The position numbers and the translations under genes are program-made. Positions 38,324 through 45,323 of a stretch of 45,323 nucleotides of DNA are shown piece after piece (positions within the stretch are counted from its first letter, which is position 1; each line of letters starts with the position of its first letter). The stretch spans positions 1-45,323 of the forward strand of contig JAGRFY010000089.1 in assembly GCA_020445765.1 (NCBI GenBank), in the 5' to 3' direction. The notes under the pieces were generated by a model. The model was not told the DNA's origin. It made no database searches and was given only the letters and a program-made list of their open reading frames with translations. The stretch comes from Rhodocyclaceae bacterium (GTDB lineage: Bacteria; Pseudomonadota; Gammaproteobacteria; Burkholderiales; Rhodocyclaceae).

Positions 38324-39343
38324 CTACAGCCACTGGGCCAGCGATACGCCGAGGCCGAACACCGTCTGGCGGTGGTTGTAGTCGATCAGGGTTTCGCCGT
38401 AGCCGGTGAAAAGCTGCAGATGACCCTTGAAATAGCCGCGGATCGGAAACGCCCAGTCCAGCGTGGCGGCGCCTCGGCTCGGATGGGCTCGCAGCGAATG
38501 GCGCAGGCCGAGCGAGACGACATGGCCGTCGCGCTTCCAGATGCCGGTCAGCTCGCCACGGCCGATGTAGTCCTGGATGTCGCGATTGTCGTCATTGCCT
38601 TCGTTCTCGGGCAGCCGCACCCAGGGCTTGATCAGCAGCGCGAAGTCCTCGCCCTCCAGTCCGAACTCGGCGTAGATCCGGTTCCAGCTGCGCGACGCCG
38701 GTTCGGTCTTGCCGTTCGACTGGTGGTTGAAGCCGAGGCTGAGCATGCGCCAGCGCAGCCCGAGCACCGGGATGTCGGTACGCCACACGGCGATGAATTC
38801 CGGCTCGTAGACGCTCTCACGGAAGGGGGCCGAGTCGCCCTTGTCGTAGACCTGCCAGTTGGCCTGCTGGGTGTAACCGAACCACAGGTCGCCGTTGTCG
38901 CCGAACACGCTCTCCAGCAGCTTCGCCTTGAAGCTGATCTGGAACTTCGCCTCGATCCGCTTGAGCCCCTGGCCCTCCGGCGTGTTGCGCTCGGTGTAGC
39001 CGCGCGGATTGCGGTTGGGATTGTCGGACCAGCGCAGTGGCAGCATGTAGACCGGCTTGTACGGGCGGAACAGGAAGGTGCCCCGCTTGTGCTCGGGTTC
39101 CAGCTCCCAGCGCAGCGACAGGCTGGACCCGCGGCTGTCGCGCGCCTTGACCCGGCTGGCCGGCGACGCGCTGCCCTGTTCCATGGTCAGGGTGTCGGCC
39201 GGTGGCGCGACGCGGCCCAGCACTTCGTCGTAGCAGGCCAGCCGGCGCGCGTCGTCGACGATCGCCTTGCAGGCTTCCAGGTTGTCGGCATGGGCGGCGC
39301 CGAAGCTGCCCACCAGCAGCAGCGCCGATGCGGCACGCTTCAT
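38324..39343 (-). CDS. pldA: Outer-membrane phospholipase A (OMPLA)
   Basis: A 339-residue outer-membrane enzyme with PLA1/PLA2 and lysophospholipase activity. Signal peptide 1-19 (AAHA). A short N-terminal extension (NLEACKAIVDDARRLACYDE) precedes the 12-strand barrel that starts near residue 85. The catalytic motif is NHQSNGKTEPASRSWNRIY: His207, Ser209 and Asn221 have the same spacing as the known triad. The C-terminus ends in a strand with Trp-Leu rather than Phe. GGAGAA lies 6 bases before the ATG. The barrel architecture and triad leave little doubt. Confidence 0.94.
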   Translation of the reverse strand: MKRAASALLLVGSFGAAHADNLEACKAIVDDARRLACYDEVLGRVAPPADTLTMEQGSASPASRVKARDSRGSSLSLRWELEPEHKRGTFLFRPYKPVYMLPLRWSDNPNRNPRGYTERNTPEGQGLKRIEAKFQISFKAKLLESVFGDNGDLWFGYTQQANWQVYDKGDSAPFRESVYEPEFIAVWRTDIPVLGLRWRMLSLGFNHQSNGKTEPASRSWNRIYAEFGLEGEDFALLIKPWVRLPENEGNDDNRDIQDYIGRGELTGIWKRDGHVVSLGLRHSLRAHPSRGAATLDWAFPIRGYFKGHLQLFTGYGETLIDYNHRQTVFGLGVSLAQWL

Positions 39344-39398
39344 TGCATTCTCCGGCCTCGATGCAGACCGGATTTTCCCACGAAGCGGCCGACCCCGT

Positions 39399-40598
39399 TC
39401 AGCCGGGCTTGCCATCCACCCGGACGCGCACCAGCATCGGCCCGTAGCGCAGCAGGTAGAGGCCGAAGGCCAGGCACCAGCCGATGCCCGCGATCACCAG
39501 TCCGGCCATCGTGTACGCCGGTGCGAACAGCAGCGGCAATACCCGCGCCAGCACCGCCAGATGCAACGCGACGTAGGCGGCAGTCTCGACCGGGCCGGCC
39601 AGCAGCAGGCGGCCGGTATGGCCGAGCGCGGTGCGCGTGATCATGCCCAGGATCAGGCCAGACATTGCACCCAGCGCAAGGCCGTGAATCGCCGCGCTGC
39701 GCGGCACCAGTCCGATCTCCGCCAGTGCCAGCAGCGCCAGCCCGAGCGGGATCCAGGCGTGCGAAAGGTGCAGGATCCACAGCAACGGCACCCGCAGCGT
39801 GGCCCAGGGCCGCCAGCGGACGATGCGGTTCGCCTGCGCCAGTGCCGCGGCGGCGGCCAGCGGCGCCGACACCACGGCCGGCAGCGCCAGCGCCCAGCCG
39901 AGCAGGGCCGCCACGGTGAGCGCAATGGCGACGACGTCGTGGCGCGTATGCACCGGAATCGACACGGCCCCCTGCAGGCCATTGACCGTGAACATCGGGA
40001 TCACGCGGCCACCGATCACGGTGGTCAGCGTGATGATCAGCGCCAGCGCCAGATAAACCCCCTGCATCGGGTCGCCGCCGACGGCGCCGGCCGCCCGCAG
40101 GTGGAACAGCAGGTTGGCCCCGGCCAGCGCGCCCAGCACCACCAGCACGAAATAGTTGCGGCGGCTGCCCGCCTTGACCAGCACCCGCCCCAGCGCGATC
40201 GCCACCAGCGGCAGAAAGGCCAGGTCGATGGCCGCGCCGAGGCCGCCGGGGCCCGCCATCATCGCCACCCGCCCGGCCAGCCACAACAGCGCCAGCGCCG
40301 CCAGCGCAGCGCCGGTCGGGGTATCGATACCGGTCCAGTTGCGGCCGGCCGTGAACAGGAAGCCGGTGATCACCGCGCAGCCGAAACCGAACAGCATCTC
40401 GTGGCCATGCCAGGCCACCGGCGGCAGCGACGTCGGCAGACGGATGTGCCCGGCGAAAGCCGCCAGCCACAGCGGCACGATCACCACCGCCAGCGTGGCG
40501 GCGAGCAGATAGAAGGGGCGGAAGCCCAGCGCGAACAGCGCAAAGCCACCAACGGGCGCCTGTGGGCGGCGCGTCGGCTCGCCGAGGGGAATCAGCAC
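39399..40598 (-). CDS. NnrS family membrane protein
   Basis: A 399-residue protein with about 12 membrane helices of the NnrS family, heme- and copper-containing proteins linked to nitric oxide tolerance. Family motifs include GFRPFYLLAA near the N-terminus, WHGHEMLFGF, GFLFTAGRNWTG, GGRVIPMFTVNG and GLILGMITRTALGHTGR. Conserved His residues in WHGHE and ALGHTGR fit metal ligands. No ATG fits the N-terminus: GTG at 40598 (VLIPLGEPTRRP) is chosen, with AGAG upstream; a TTG at 40676 would add 26 low-complexity residues. It is encoded near a Cys-rich exported protein and pldA. Confidence 0.9.
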   Translation of the reverse strand: MLIPLGEPTRRPQAPVGGFALFALGFRPFYLLAATLAVVIVPLWLAAFAGHIRLPTSLPPVAWHGHEMLFGFGCAVITGFLFTAGRNWTGIDTPTGAALAALALLWLAGRVAMMAGPGGLGAAIDLAFLPLVAIALGRVLVKAGSRRNYFVLVVLGALAGANLLFHLRAAGAVGGDPMQGVYLALALIITLTTVIGGRVIPMFTVNGLQGAVSIPVHTRHDVVAIALTVAALLGWALALPAVVSAPLAAAAALAQANRIVRWRPWATLRVPLLWILHLSHAWIPLGLALLALAEIGLVPRSAAIHGLALGAMSGLILGMITRTALGHTGRLLLAGPVETAAYVALHLAVLARVLPLLFAPAYTMAGLVIAGIGWCLAFGLYLLRYGPMLVRVRVDGKPG

Positions 40599-40716
40599 GG
40601 TCGAATTCTCTGGTGTGGAAGCAAACGGGGCCGACGATAGCGCGGATGACAAGGCCGCGGCCTTGTGCGGCGTCAACTTTTCCGCTTGCGCCGCGGTCGC
40701 GCGGTGCCGACCCCGG

Positions 40717-41082
40717 CTAGCGGCAGTTCGCGCCCATGCGCGCCAGCTCCGAAGGCTTGGTGTTCTTGCCGACCACGGCCTCGCAGGCCTTGACGATCTG
40801 CGGGTCGGTGTGGAACTGGGTCAGGCAGAAACACAGATCCGGTCCGCCCGCCGGCGCCGACTTCGCCGAGCACCGGCCCTTCAGGTCGACCACCTGAGCC
40901 GGCGACAGCGAATTCAGCAATGGCCCGCAACGGCGCACGTCGGCATCGCTGTCCATCGCGCCCGAAACGCAGCCGCAGTTCTCGTCACTTGCCGCGATCG
41001 GGCCCTGGCCGCCCGCCAGCGCCATGCCCGGCGCCGCGCCGAGCAAAGCCGCGGCAAGGACTGCAAGCAGGTGTGATCTCAT
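40717..41082 (-). CDS. Cys-rich exported protein
   Basis: 121 residues with a signal peptide (1-23, ending ALA). The mature part has eight Cys: NCGC, RRC, GRC, LCFC, KAC and the final NC. The spacing suggests several disulfides in a small helical fold. No family is recognised. GGGAG precedes the ATG at 41082 by about 10 bases. It lies upstream of nnrS on the same strand with a 118-base gap, so a shared transcript is possible. Confidence 0.78.
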   Translation of the reverse strand: MRSHLLAVLAAALLGAAPGMALAGGQGPIAASDENCGCVSGAMDSDADVRRCGPLLNSLSPAQVVDLKGRCSAKSAPAGGPDLCFCLTQFHTDPQIVKACEAVVGKNTKPSELARMGANCR

Positions 41083-41458
41083 CGGCTGCGCTCCCGTCGG
41101 CATCATGTCACTGGCGCCATGGTACGCCCGTGCGAGTCCGTCTGATGCGCCCGATCGCCCACTGGGGCGATATCGCATTGCGCTGCGCTCGTGGTTGTCC
41201 AGCAATCGTCACCGGCAGCGGCGAATCGCTGTCCGAAGCAGGACTGTCGCGTGGCCATTGACGGCTCCAGACCAAGGCTACCGAATCGGATCAGACCCTT
41301 CGGCCATCGGATTGGGCGACTTTGGTGTTCTCCGTCGACGGCCGTCGTGGTAGCACGCGCGCGCCTTGTCCAATTCGAAGTCACGGTTCAACACGTCCAA
41401 TGACAAGGCTGGCATGGCCTTCCCTGGGGTGGCACCTTTCCCGCGAGGAGCGCCGGCA
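41083..41458. other. Divergent intergenic stretch before the toxin-antitoxin pair
   Basis: 376 bases. It holds a perfect 7-bp hairpin ATCGCCC/GGGCGAT with a 4-base loop (41154-41171). The promoter of the toxin-antitoxin operon should lie near 41360-41440, but no confident box or operator was seen. Frames here are shadows. Confidence 0.5.
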
Positions 41459-41740
41459 ATGTCCGCCACCACCACCCTTAAACTACCCGACGACTTGAAG
41501 GCACGCATCGCACCACTGGCCGCCGCAGCGGGGGTCAGTGCACACGCGTGGATGGTTGGCGCCCTTGGCACCCAGGTGATACTGGCAGAGCAACGGCAGT
41601 CCTTCGTGCGCGACGCGCTCGCTGCGGCCGACGAGGTGGACGGTGGTAGCGAGGTTTTCGCCGCCGAGGACGTCCACGACTACCTGCGCGCGAAGTTGGC
41701 CGGTCGAGCCTCGAAGCGCCCGACGCCCACGACTCGGTGA
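41459..41740 (+). CDS. Antitoxin, ribbon-helix-helix type (ParD/CopG-like)
   Basis: 93 residues. The N-terminus ATTTLKLPDDLKARIAPLAA is a typical ribbon-helix-helix DNA-binding start; the remaining part has the acidic, helical toxin-binding look of ParD-like antitoxins. It should bind its own promoter and neutralise the downstream toxin. AGGAG precedes the ATG by 9 bases. Its stop overlaps the toxin's GTG start (GTGA). Confidence 0.88.
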   Translation: MSATTTLKLPDDLKARIAPLAAAAGVSAHAWMVGALGTQVILAEQRQSFVRDALAAADEVDGGSEVFAAEDVHDYLRAKLAGRASKRPTPTTR

Positions 41741-42030
41741 CGGCACTTCGCTATGCGGGACGGGCGCTCGAAGACCTCGAAAGGCTGGCTGATTGCCTGA
41801 TCGACGAGTCGCCCGCTGATGCCTCAGCGACTTTCACCCTGATTGAGTCGGCGCTCGTCGTGCCGGAGCGCCACCCGCTGATCGGCCGCCCAGCCGAGTC
41901 GGGCCTGCGCGAACTGGTGATCTCGCGCGGCCGCACCGGCTACCTTGCGCTCCACCGCTATGTCGAAGTGCGCGACGAAGCGCTGGTGCTCGCGGTCAGG
42001 CACCAGCGGGAGGCCGGCTTCCAGGCGTAG
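41737..42030 (+). CDS. RelE/ParE-family toxin
   Basis: 97 residues with the RelE/ParE fold: YAGRALEDLERLADCLIDES (helical hairpin), HPLIGRPAESGLRELVISRG and YLALHRYVEVRDEALVLAVRHQREAGF. The REL-x-x-S-x-x-G-Y-x-x-x-x-R/H-Y pattern is ParE-like; ParE toxins act on gyrase, while RelE relatives cut mRNA. GTG start, translationally coupled to the antitoxin. Apparently intact. The target cannot be decided from sequence. Confidence 0.88.
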   Translation: MTALRYAGRALEDLERLADCLIDESPADASATFTLIESALVVPERHPLIGRPAESGLRELVISRGRTGYLALHRYVEVRDEALVLAVRHQREAGFQA

Positions 42031-42472
42031 GGCGGATGCATGCAGCATGAACCCAACGCTTCAGACCCGGCGAAAGTCAGTTGATCGGCCAGTCCGGCCG
42101 TTGGCGGTCTGGCGCGGAAGCTGACGTTGATTTGGACCGTGCCCGGTAAGCTGTCGTTCGCCCGCTCACACCGCTTCTCGCGGATGACAGGCAGCATTCC
42201 GAGCGCTCCGGTCGTTGGGCATCGTCCTTCGGTGGTCTCAGTCCGGCCATCAGCTGTCGGTCGTGGTTACATTTCGATCTCAAGAGACGGGACAGGCCCC
42301 GATCCGCTTGAACGGCCGGTTTGCGGCGATGAACCTGGGCCTGGCGTTGGACGGACCCGGCCATGACCTGCCTATCGGACGGTGAGCCCGATAGCAGCCT
42401 TCCAAGCCGGCATTGCTCTAGGCTCTTGGACTGCAACGAAGATGGAGTATGCCCCAAGGTTACGGGCCCAAC
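42031..42472. other. Non-coding spacer with repeat motifs (island, first spacer)
   Basis: 442 bases without a credible gene. It contains a copy of the 13-base motif (AAGCTGTCGTTCG, 42148-42160), a related CAGCTGTCGGTCG (42251-42263) and a stretch similar to the 43570-43690 spacer (CTCCGGTCGTTG versus CTTCCGGTCGTTC). It looks like a decayed repeat spacer. Confidence 0.5.
42148..42160 (+). repeat. 13-base motif AAGCTGYYGTTCG, copy 1
   Basis: AAGCTGTCGTTCG; other copies at 43571-43583, 43618-43630 and (first base T) 43679-43691. Confidence 0.5.
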
Positions 42473-42703
42473 ATGAAGATTCCCGAGCTTCCCTGCGGCC
42501 AGTTAGTTGCGTCAGCCTTCGTGGCGGCAATAGGGGTTGTCGTCTTGATGGCCTCTCTCCTTTCTGACCTCCCAACGATTGAAGAGCAATGCGGCGAGCG
42601 GTGCGCTGAGCTGAATCGCCGCGGCCGTGTCGTCCCAACGTTTCCACCCGAACAATCTGCCGCAATGCGCGGGAAGGGGCCAAAACGATGTGAATGCTAC
42701 TGA
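42473..42703 (+). CDS. Small membrane protein with C-terminal Cys
   Basis: 76 residues starting MKIPELPCGQLVASAFVAAI. One membrane helix (about 10-32) is followed by a polar part with Cys pairs (EEQCGERCAELN) and a C-terminal KRCECY. No named family is recognised. The start is the ATG at 42473; an upstream ATG gives a longer, less likely form. The ribosome site is weak. It stands alone between repeat-containing spacers. Confidence 0.6.
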   Translation: MKIPELPCGQLVASAFVAAIGVVVLMASLLSDLPTIEEQCGERCAELNRRGRVVPTFPPEQSAAMRGKGPKRCECY

Positions 42704-43112
42704 CCCGCACCGTCAGCCAGCGGCCAGTTGCTGCCATTTGAATAACGAGCAGGATAGCTTCCGTCCGGCGGGTCGGTTATGCTTTATGACTAGCTGCAGA
42801 CAGGGGTCCGAGCGGGGTGAATCGTCGCAGATTGAACGCGGCCCACTCCGCCGACTTATTTTGCACGACAAGGAATCCAACATGGAAACAACGCTCTACG
42901 CGGCATGTTATTCCGCATACCTGAGTTATCAAGCGATTACGCTGCCAACGATTCCGAGGCGGCACATGGCAACCACACCGGAGCGCCGTTGCCGTGCCGA
43001 AATCTGATTCATGGGCTGTGCCAGAAGGCGCTGAAATCCCGCACCTCAACTCTGTGAGCACCTTCGCTTAGCCAAGGCGAACGTCGGGCACTATGAATCG
43101 GTAGTTTCTGCG
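42704..43112. other. Non-coding spacer with 204-bp repeat copy A
   Basis: 409 bases holding repeat copy A (42740-42943) and lower-GC sequence. A frame is open across part of it but shares no feature with a known protein, and the same DNA pattern recurs in copy B in a spacer. Confidence 0.55.
42740..42943 (+). repeat. Imperfect 204-bp repeat, copy A
   Basis: Roughly 60-65% similar (by eye) to 43664-43867 and colinear with it. Shared strings include GGATAGCT (offset 12 in both), an AGCGGGG-x-G-x-ATCG block, GCGGCC, TGTTATTCCG (offset 166-167) and GCGATT near the end. Confidence 0.6.
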
Positions 43113-43349
43113 TTGCGTGAAGAGCTTGAAGCAAGGTCTCCCACCAAGAACTATCGATGCATGAAGTGTGGGCACGAGAGGTTCGAACTGAATCAGATTC
43201 GTGCCACGAGGACCTGGCTGAGTTCGTTCTTTGGCGTAGAGAGCGCTCAGTACAAGGCGGTCGTCTGCGCTCGCTGCAAGTTCACAGAGTTCTACGAAGG
43301 CCGGGTTCCTATTGGTCAGCAGGCACTCGACATGGTGCTTGGCCGTTGA
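43113..43349 (+). CDS. Zinc-ribbon nucleic-acid-binding protein (COG3478-like)
   Basis: 78 residues. Two Cys pairs, CMKC (16-19) and CARC (52-55), form a zinc ribbon; the spacing and the segment VVCARCKFTEFYEG match small predicted nucleic-acid-binding zinc-ribbon proteins. No ATG or GTG fits; TTG at 43113 is the best start and lacks a clear ribosome site. The frame is open upstream to about 43035, so the N-terminus may have been altered by recombination. It lies between repeat copies A and B. Confidence 0.62.
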   Translation: MREELEARSPTKNYRCMKCGHERFELNQIRATRTWLSSFFGVESAQYKAVVCARCKFTEFYEGRVPIGQQALDMVLGR

Positions 43350-43570
43350 GTCATCCTTCCGTCTTGGATAGAGCCACCGCCGCCGGGGTGCGCCCCACTC
43401 GAACGTCGAGCGTCAGTTCATCGAGTGATTGAGGGGCGGCTCGGGGTCAAAACGATTCATCGGCGACAGGCAGCTATCGGGAAGCGAACCTTCAACGTCG
43501 GCTTTCGGGCGACGAACCCGAGGAGTCGTCGGTCGCCACCCGACCCGAAGGCGACATCCAGCTTTCCCCG

Positions 43571-43691
43571 AAGCTGCTGTTCGGGCATGCTTGGTGTCGC
43601 CGGGGTTCGCTGCCCCGAAGCTGCCGTTCGCGAACCAGCGCCTTCGGCCACTTCCGGTCGTTCGAAGAATGAGCCGGATAGCTGCCGTTCG
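43571..43691 (+). repeat. Cluster of three AAGCTGYYGTTCG motifs
   Basis: AAGCTGCTGTTCG at 43571, AAGCTGCCGTTCG at 43618 and TAGCTGCCGTTCG at 43679, with further degenerate copies before. The last lies inside repeat copy B. The same motif occurs at 42148. Confidence 0.55.
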
Positions 43692-43867
43692 GGAGGTGCG
43701 CTAGGCTTTCTGCCTAGATTCATACAGGAGCTCAAGCGGGGCGGATCGACGAAGGTTGAGTGCGGCCATTTCTGTCAGTTTGCGCCACACACCAAAGAAC
43801 TATTGCATGCAGACAATACGCGCTTCGGCGTGTTATTCCGAATACCATTCCCATTCAGCGATTCCGC
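43664..43867 (+). repeat. Imperfect 204-bp repeat, copy B
   Basis: Colinear with copy A at 42740-42943. It ends 26 bases before the start of the next small gene, whereas copy A ends about 170 bases before the zinc-ribbon gene. Confidence 0.6.
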
Positions 43868-43892
43868 AGCTGAGAGCAGGTGAGAGGTTCCC

Positions 43893-44351
43893 GTGGTTTG
43901 CCTAAAACGTATCGGAATTGCATTGGGCATAATTGTCATCGTAATTGCAGTTGCGCATTTCGCCTTAATGCGATACGCGGAAACATATTCCTTTGCTCCT
44001 GGCGACCCTGAACAAGCCCAACTCGCAGCAGAGCACGCCGAGTGTGCTGGTTACTATACAGTTGTGCTTGTTTCCTTAAAGAAGGACAATCCAGAATACG
44101 CACAACTCGAAAAGCAATACACCAAAGAGATTAAGCACCACGTGAGGATGGGCCGCAACTTCTCGCCTGATAAAACGCAATTCGACGAGCAAGTCGTGAA
44201 GGGCGCTTCTCAGTTTATAGATGCAGGGGTAAATGCTGCCAAGACTGAAAAGGTGCCTGAACTCGTCGATAAAAAAGGGCTTCAGTGCTTGCGTACGGCG
44301 TCTCGCAGTGCCGACTTCGTTATGCGCAAGCTCGAAGAAAGAAACAGGTAG
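43893..44351 (+). CDS. Membrane-anchored orphan protein, low GC
   Basis: 152 residues with GTG start and GAGAGG 5-6 bases upstream. One N-terminal membrane helix (about 6-25, IGIALGIIVIVIAVAHFALM), then a periplasmic helical domain with two Cys (Cys51 in HAECAGYY and the later GLQCLRTA) and many Lys/Glu. No family is recognised. Codon use is clearly AT-richer than the rest of the window (tta, aaa, ata are common), indicating acquisition by transfer. Confidence 0.72.
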   Translation: MVCLKRIGIALGIIVIVIAVAHFALMRYAETYSFAPGDPEQAQLAAEHAECAGYYTVVLVSLKKDNPEYAQLEKQYTKEIKHHVRMGRNFSPDKTQFDEQVVKGASQFIDAGVNAAKTEKVPELVDKKGLQCLRTASRSADFVMRKLEERNR

Positions 44352-44433
44352 TGATGCCAAAACCCTCTTGCATTTCGTTTGTGGCGACCGAAGAAAATGT
44401 CTGCGCAGGCGCCTCACTTTTCAACCAATTCAC

Positions 44434-44724
44434 ATGAATCAAGAAGCGGCCATTAAGTCCGTCAAAACGGGCACCAGGGTTGTTTTCACCTCAAAAGAAG
44501 GTGTTTTTTTCTGTGCGTTACGAGTCGTCAAAATTGACGCCATGCAAGAGAGTCTGGGGTTACACCCAGGGCTATCGCACCTACATGACATAGCTGCCGC
44601 TGAATTTTCGTTCACAGTCATGAGCTTACGAAACGGCTGTTCACAGGGCTGCAAATTGTGTAGTTTCCTCGTCTTTTGGGGATCTGTTGCTAGGCGCCGA
44701 AAATTAACCAGTTTTGGGTGGTGA
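44434..44724 (+). pseudogene. Small ORF interrupted by the IS21-family element
   Basis: Starts ATG at 44434 and reads MNQEAAIKSVKTGTRVVFTS, then a mixed polar/hydrophobic segment with Cys near the end (NGCSQGCKLCSFL). From about 44685 the frame continues into the end of the IS and stops at 44724, so the native C-terminus is probably lost. The ribosome site is poor and no family is recognised; it may be non-coding. Confidence 0.35.
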
Positions 44725-44745
44725 TTTGCGCTGAAAATTGACCAG
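44694..44745 (+). repeat. Terminal direct repeats of the IS21-family element
   Basis: Two 18-base copies (44694-44711 and 44728-44745) differing at two positions; probable transposase-binding sites. Confidence 0.8.
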
Positions 44746-44759
44746 GGTGATTCACTCGT

Positions 44760-44778
44760 CTGCTCATCTTTTGAGCAG
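44760..44778 (+). promoter_or_regulatory. Hairpin in the IS leader before istA
   Basis: CTGCTCA/TGAGCAG, perfect 7-bp stem with 5-base loop, 20 bases before the istA start. It may reduce read-through expression of the transposase from outside; this is inference. Confidence 0.4.
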
Positions 44779-44798
44779 GCATATCGAGGATGATCACC

Positions 44799-45323
44799 AT
44801 GAACATGCTGGGCAAGATTCGGCGCCTGAAGCTTCGCGACGGGCTGTCGATCAGCGAGATCTGCCGTCGCACCGGATTGGCCAGGAACACCGTCAGGCGC
44901 TGGCTGAACAGTGCGGAGGGCACGGAGCCGAAGTACCGCAGGACGGCACAGCCGACGGTGCTGGCGCCGTTCGAAGCGCGGCTTCGTCAATGGCTCGAAA
45001 CCGACGCCCGCCGTCCCAAGCGGGAGCGACGCACGGCGCTGGCACTGCACGCGGAATTGAAGGCGCTGGGTTTCACCGGCAGCTACACCCGGGTCGCTGA
45101 GTTCGTCCGACGCTGGCGAGCCGAGGGCGGCAAACCGGCAAAGAACGCGTTCGTGCCGCTCGCCTTCGAGTTCGGCGAAGCCTTTCAGTTCGATTGGAGC
45201 GAGGAGACGCTGGTGATCGGCGGCTTCCACCGCAAGGTCATGCTCGCCCACACCAAGCGGCGTGCGAGCCGGGCGTTCCACCAGTCAGCCTACCCGACGC
45301 AGAGCCACGAGATGTTGTTCGAT
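44799..45323 (+). CDS. istA: IS21-family transposase IstA (partial, 5' part)
   Basis: 175 codons visible, open to the window end. An N-terminal helix-turn-helix (LRDGLSISEICRRTGLARNT, VRRWLN) is followed by the linker and the start of the DDE catalytic core: AFQFDWSEETLVIGGFHRKV contains the first catalytic Asp (in FDW), and SRAFHQSAYPTQSHEMLFD continues as in IS21 transposases. The ATG at 44799 has GAGG 9 bases upstream; in-frame ATGs at 44790 and 44805 are alternatives. Confidence 0.93.
   Translation, partial: MNMLGKIRRLKLRDGLSISEICRRTGLARNTVRRWLNSAEGTEPKYRRTAQPTVLAPFEARLRQWLETDARRPKRERRTALALHAELKALGFTGSYTRVAEFVRRWRAEGGKPAKNAFVPLAFEFGEAFQFDWSEETLVIGGFHRKVMLAHTKRRASRAFHQSAYPTQSHEMLFD

Larger units (their letters stand above)
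43350..43892. other. Non-coding spacer with motif cluster and repeat copy B
   Basis: 543 bases. It contains three of the 13-base motifs, spaced 47 and 61 bases apart, then repeat copy B (43664-43867). Open frames here have no protein-like character. Confidence 0.55.
44685..45323 (+). mobile_element. IS21-family insertion sequence (left part; runs off window)
   Basis: The left end begins near 44685 with TGTTGC. Two near-identical 18-base repeats follow, GCGCCGAAAATTAACCAG (44694) and GCGCTGAAAATTGACCAG (44728), 34 bases apart, the multiple terminal repeats typical of the IS21 family. istA starts at 44799. The ATPase gene istB and the right end lie beyond the window. Confidence 0.85.

Noticed and set aside
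42031-44684. Classical integron array with attC sites
   Set aside because: No GTTRRRY/RYYYAAC core pairs with the proper spacing were found and no integrase is in the window. Kept only as a hypothesis for the island.

Overview
The window reads as a chromosomal segment of a high-GC gammaproteobacterium. The Xanthomonadales/Lysobacterales or a close relative are a reasonable guess from the gene content (GumN/TraB protein, DUF1631, OvoA, SrkA, NnrS, RF3), but no taxonomic marker is present, so this is inference. Coding density is high, and genes lie on both strands in short operons with ATGA/GTGA overlaps.

Layout. 1-1075: end of an acetate-symporter operon (DUF485 + ActP, minus strand). 1245-1882: a frameshifted NADP-oxidoreductase pseudogene. 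2078-10639: mixed housekeeping and stress genes: a triple-BON protein, a small DSVL[RK]RH protein, ferredoxin-NADP reductase, an FKBP isomerase, a GumN/TraB protein, a UbiE-like methyltransferase, a DUF1631 protein, a sirtuin, and a 44-residue exported Cys-containing peptide with its own promoter and terminator. 10694-12578: a three-gene minus operon (YiaA-like, Ala-rich exported protein, DUF2145), divergent from an XRE-type regulator. 13599-18562: a tightly packed plus operon (Tat-exported amidohydrolase, DUF3047, FAD oxidoreductase, MFS-PlsC fusion). 18673-23968: secreted protein, GNAT, OvoA (ovothiol synthesis), a 53-residue membrane protein behind a perfect LexA-type box, SrkA kinase and a diheme cytochrome. 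24034-29846: a 1550-residue hybrid histidine kinase overlapping a REC-HD-GYP regulator, which together look like a complete phosphorelay to cyclic-di-GMP hydrolysis. 29949-41082: small lipoprotein, RF3, encapsulated-ferritin-like protein, FAH-family hydrolase, HtrA protease, heme-containing chemoreceptor, lipoprotein hydrolase, outer-membrane phospholipase A, NnrS and a Cys-rich exported protein.

41459-45323 differs from the rest. A ParD/ParE-like toxin-antitoxin pair borders about 2.7 kb of lower-GC DNA holding short orphan genes separated by long non-coding spacers. Those spacers share an imperfect 204-bp repeat and a 13-base motif. An IS21-family element (start of istA) then enters at about 44685, apparently inside a small ORF, and runs off the window. 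This is the accessory part of the window.

The most interesting observations are the putative SOS-controlled small membrane protein at 22134, the encapsulin-type ferritin without targeting tail or shell gene at 32063, the repeat-spaced small-gene island at 42031-44684, and the four-gene operon at 13599-18562.
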